From positions 186,001-250,000 of the forward strand of contig NZ_JAPFQA010000006.1 of assembly GCF_027563465.1 (NCBI RefSeq): a DNA stretch of 64,000 bases, in the 5' to 3' direction. The notes beneath the pieces are model-generated. The model did no database searches and was not told the DNA's origin. It saw nothing but the letters and a program-made list of their open reading frames with translations. Made by a program: the position numbers and the translations under genes. Source of the DNA: Mesorhizobium qingshengii. GTDB lineage: Bacteria; Pseudomonadota; Alphaproteobacteria; Rhizobiales; Rhizobiaceae. Below are positions 61,809 to 64,000 of this stretch, piece by piece (position 1 is the first letter of the stretch; each line of letters opens with the position of its first letter).

Positions 61809-62558
61809 ATGAACACACATCCACAACCCGAACTCCGCAACCACACGCTGGTCGTTACCGTATCGTCGAATGACGGCCGACCGGTGCTGGACAGAAGAGC
61901 TTATGAAAGCCTGGCCAAGACTTTCCATGAAGCTGCCGACAATGAGGAGGTTCGCGTCGTCGTGCTGCGCGGCCTGGCAGGCTGCTTCTGTCTCGGCGGC
62001 GACTTCTCCGAATTCCTCGACGCCACCAAGCACCAGAAGCTGATCGCCGCCGTCACCGATCTGTTTCGCACGTTGGCGACGTTTCCCAAACCCATCCTTG
62101 CCTGCGTGGATGGCGATGCCGTCGGCGTCGGCTGCACCATCCTGTTCCATTGCGACATGGTGATTGCGTCGAGCCAAAGCACTTTTAGGGTGCCGTTCGT
62201 CGATTTCGGCCTGGTCCCGGATGCGGCGACCAGCATCCTGGCTCCGCAGAAGCTCGGCTATGCCGGTGCTTTCCGCTTCTTCTGCCTCGGCGACACGCTT
62301 CGCGCCGAGGACGCTAGGGCGCTCGGCCTCGTCGCCGAGATCGTGCCGGGCGGCAGCGTCGAGGAAGCGGCTCTCGGCCGGGCGAGACAGCTTGTCAAGA
62401 AGCCGGTCGCCGCCTTGCTGCAGACGCGCGGCCTGCTCAAGGGCAACACCGGCGAGCTGTGCGAGCGCATCGATCAGGAGATTTCGCTTTTCCAGCAGGC
62501 TCTGCAGGATGACACCACGCTGCGGCGCTTGCAGCGGATTGCCCGGCTGGCCGCCTGA
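61809..62558 (+). CDS. Atypical crotonase-family enzyme next to luxI
   Basis: Protein of 249 residues with the crotonase fold (GCFCLGGDFSEFLDATKH; CVDGDAVGVGCTILFHCDMVIAS; FVDFGLVPDAATS). The two hydratase glutamates are missing: position one is T110 (GVGCT instead of GGGCE) and position two is F130 (VPFVD instead of QPE). D138 in VPDAA could be a catalytic acid, as in enoyl-CoA isomerase-type members. Coupled to luxI by a 14-base gap. It likely acts on the acyl-CoA/ACP that becomes the AHL side chain (inference), rather than being a general hydratase. Confidence 0.82.
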   Translation: MNTHPQPELRNHTLVVTVSSNDGRPVLDRRAYESLAKTFHEAADNEEVRVVVLRGLAGCFCLGGDFSEFLDATKHQKLIAAVTDLFRTLATFPKPILACVDGDAVGVGCTILFHCDMVIASSQSTFRVPFVDFGLVPDAATSILAPQKLGYAGAFRFFCLGDTLRAEDARALGLVAEIVPGGSVEEAALGRARQLVKKPVAALLQTRGLLKGNTGELCERIDQEISLFQQALQDDTTLRRLQRIARLAA

Positions 62559-62648
62559 ACGGCTCTGCCGAAAGGCCTCGATGATGGCGCGCCGCGCGGC
62601 CTCCTGGCTGCGCGGCGCGAAGAAGCGTCTGTCCTGGTTTCACAGGCC

Positions 62649-62664
62649 ACGGCCTGCGGGCCGT
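62649..62664 (-). terminator. Hairpin after ppk2
   Basis: ACGGCC / GGCCGT around a 4-base loop just past the ppk2 stop. No strong T tract follows on the minus strand, so confidence is low. Confidence 0.35.
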
Positions 62665-62665
62665 C

Positions 62666-63568
62666 CTATTCTTTCAAAAATGACGGCCCTTCGCCGATGA
62701 TCTTCTTGTCCTCCTTGCCGAGGATGCCGAGATCGCGGCCATCATAGGGCAGCGACAAAAGGATGCGCCGCATGACCGCCAGCCGCGCGCGCCGCTTGTC
62801 ATTGGCCCGCACGATGATCCAGGGCGCGAACTGTTTGTGGGTGCGCTTGAACATGGTGTCGCGCGCTTTGGTATAGTCGTCCCACTTGGTGATGCCGGCT
62901 ATGTCGATGGGCGAGAACTTCCAGCTCTTCAGCGGGCTGTAGCGGCGATCATGGAAGCGCTCGAGCTGCGTTTCCTGGCCGATATTCAGCCAGAACTTGA
63001 AGAAGTGGATGCCTTCGTTGCAGATCATCCGCTCGAAATGGGGCGTTTCGTCGAGAAACTGCTCGTGCTGCTGCGGCGTGCAGAAACCCATCACCGGCTC
63101 GACGCCGGCGCGGTTGTACCAGGAGCGGTCGAAGGTGACGAATTCGCCGGATGTCGGGAAGTGCTCGACATAGCGCTGGAAATACCACTGACCGCGCTCC
63201 GGTTCGGTCGGCTTGGTCAGAGCCACGTTGCGTGCGGTTCGAGGGTTCATGTACTGGTGCAGGACGAAGATCGTGCCGCCCTTGCCGGCGGCGTCACGGC
63301 CCTCGAACAGCGCCATCACCCGTTTGCCGGTCGATTGCAGCCACGCCTGCGCCTTGACCAGCTCGATCTGCAGTTGCTCGAGCATCGCGTCATACTCGTC
63401 GCTGTTCATCTTCTTGTCGTAGGGATAGCCGCCGGCGGTCAGCTTGCGCTCCTCAACCCAGCTTGGAAGGGTCGGATTCTCGATATCAAACTCCCGCTCC
63501 TTGCCGTCGATCCTGATCTTCTGCGGTCCCGATGTCGGAGCGGCGGAGTTTTCCTTGGCTTTTTTCAT
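62666..63568 (-). CDS. ppk2: Polyphosphate kinase 2
   Basis: Transfers phosphate between polyphosphate and nucleotides. The 300 residues match one-domain PPK2: Walker A in [16 protein letters not shown] (about 85-100), Walker B in [16 protein letters not shown] and the lid lysine/arginine-rich region [13 protein letters not shown]. Single gene on its strand. Confidence 0.93.
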   Translation of the reverse strand: MKKAKENSAAPTSGPQKIRIDGKEREFDIENPTLPSWVEERKLTAGGYPYDKKMNSDEYDAMLEQLQIELVKAQAWLQSTGKRVMALFEGRDAAGKGGTIFVLHQYMNPRTARNVALTKPTEPERGQWYFQRYVEHFPTSGEFVTFDRSWYNRAGVEPVMGFCTPQQHEQFLDETPHFERMICNEGIHFFKFWLNIGQETQLERFHDRRYSPLKSWKFSPIDIAGITKWDDYTKARDTMFKRTHKQFAPWIIVRANDKRRARLAVMRRILLSLPYDGRDLGILGKEDKKIIGEGPSFLKE

Positions 63569-63614
63569 GGAGACGAACCTTTCCAGCTTCCGGACTCATG
63601 CTATTGGGAGCCTC

Positions 63615-63656
63615 TACAGCGCCGCGCGTCCGTTTGGACGCGCAAAGGACGCTGTA
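63615..63656. repeat. Palindromic repeat, copy 2 (inverted)
   Basis: Reverse complement of the element at 54367-54409 with few changes; ends TACAGCG / CGCTGTA and inner stem GCGCGTCC / GGACGCGC. Confidence 0.85.
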
Positions 63657-63670
63657 GCACTTTTTAATTT

Positions 63671-63718
63671 GCGCATGATCCTTTCCGAAAATCGATCCCG
63701 ATTTTCGGGGTCATGCGC
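63671..63718. repeat. GCGCATGATC palindromic repeat
   Basis: 48 bases bounded by GCGCATGA (63671-63678) and TCATGCGC (63711-63718), with an interior CCGAAAATCG ... CGATTTTCGG symmetry. It is related to the element at 40602 and directly follows another repeat at 63615. Confidence 0.75.
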
Positions 63719-63784
63719 GAAGCCGGTCCAGCGCGAAGTTGCCAGGGGACCGGCCGGCGAAGCGCAAGAATGCGGGGCGCGCGT

Positions 63785-64000
63785 ATGGCTGACCGGGGCG
63801 CGGATGACAGGGGCATGGTGCAAGCCATTGCCACGCGGCTGTGGAACAGCCGCTGGCTGCTCGCGGCGAGCCTCGTTGCGGTTCTCGCGGTCTATACCCT
63901 TGCCGGTATCTCCGCCTACGTGCTGCTGCTGGCACTGGCCATGCTGCCAGCGGCGGCGCTGTTGCCGGCCGGTGCCACGCGCCAGTCCGGCGAGAACGGC
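63785..64000 (+). CDS. N-terminal part of a two-helix membrane protein
   Basis: The first 72 residues of a gene that continues past the window. MADRGADDRG is followed by two hydrophobic segments (about 24-44 and 45-63). This start resembles the N terminus of histidine kinases such as CckA, but too little is visible to call it. The ribosome-binding site is weak. Confidence 0.5.
   Translation, partial: MADRGADDRGMVQAIATRLWNSRWLLAASLVAVLAVYTLAGISAYVLLLALAMLPAAALLPAGATRQSGENG

Noticed and set aside
1..64000. tRNA or rRNA genes, insertion sequences, integrase or phage genes
   Set aside because: None recognised in any gap; gaps are short and hold regulatory sequence or repeats.

Overview
The window looks like chromosome of an alphaproteobacterium of the Rhizobiales, most likely Mesorhizobium or a close relative. 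The support is high GC, the divergent fabA-fabB / irr arrangement, an rpsT-dnaA-dnaN-recF block, class I lysyl-tRNA synthetase, a Tad/Cpa pilus locus, a PodJ-like polarity protein, a LuxR/LuxI pair followed by a crotonase gene, and several short palindromic intergenic repeats of the kind common in rhizobial genomes. This assignment rests on gene content and recollection; no database search was run.

Layout. 1-6.5 kb: fatty-acid synthesis (fabB partial, fabA) divergent from irr, then small enzymes and moeB. 5.3-10.8 kb: recF, dnaN, dnaA and rpsT, all on the minus strand, with an 839-base AT-richer gap between dnaA and rpsT. 10.9-13.8 kb: crotonase, mutM, deoB. 14-27.2 kb: an orphan periplasmic binding protein and a Tad pilus locus (two TadE-like proteins and a lone pilus N-domain protein on minus; Flp pilin, cpaABCDEF, tadB, tadC on plus; tadD on minus). 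27.3-33.4 kb: pepA, a MarR regulator, an NlpC/P60 hydrolase, then a DNA-repair pair (Lhr-type helicase and PdeM). 33.4-39.1 kb: a three-subunit molybdenum oxidoreductase best matching cytoplasmic sulfite dehydrogenase SoeABC, preceded by a coupled small ORF and divergent from a LysR regulator. 39.2-46.6 kb: Hsp70-like protein, a TauE-type exporter coupled to a TIGR02186-type membrane protein, and a 1344-residue PodJ-like protein. 46.9-54.4 kb: a MerR regulator and a four-gene beta-oxidation operon that share a palindromic operator. 54.4-60.1 kb: thioesterase, S24-type regulator, nuclease-like protein, lysK, TerB-like protein and an amino-acid-type binding protein. 60.3-62.6 kb: luxR, luxI and an atypical crotonase. 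62.7 kb to end: ppk2 and the start of a membrane protein.

The most interesting parts are: (1) the luxR-luxI-crotonase cassette, whose crotonase lacks both usual catalytic glutamates, suggesting a modified acyl-homoserine-lactone signal; (2) the soeABC operon with an uncharacterised, translationally coupled 52-residue ORF and a clear operator candidate, with sulfite-exporter-type genes nearby; (3) the LiuR-like palindromes that tie the MerR gene to the beta-oxidation operon; (4) at least four families of palindromic intergenic repeats, one of which abuts a start codon.

No tRNA, rRNA, CRISPR array, insertion sequence or phage was recognised.
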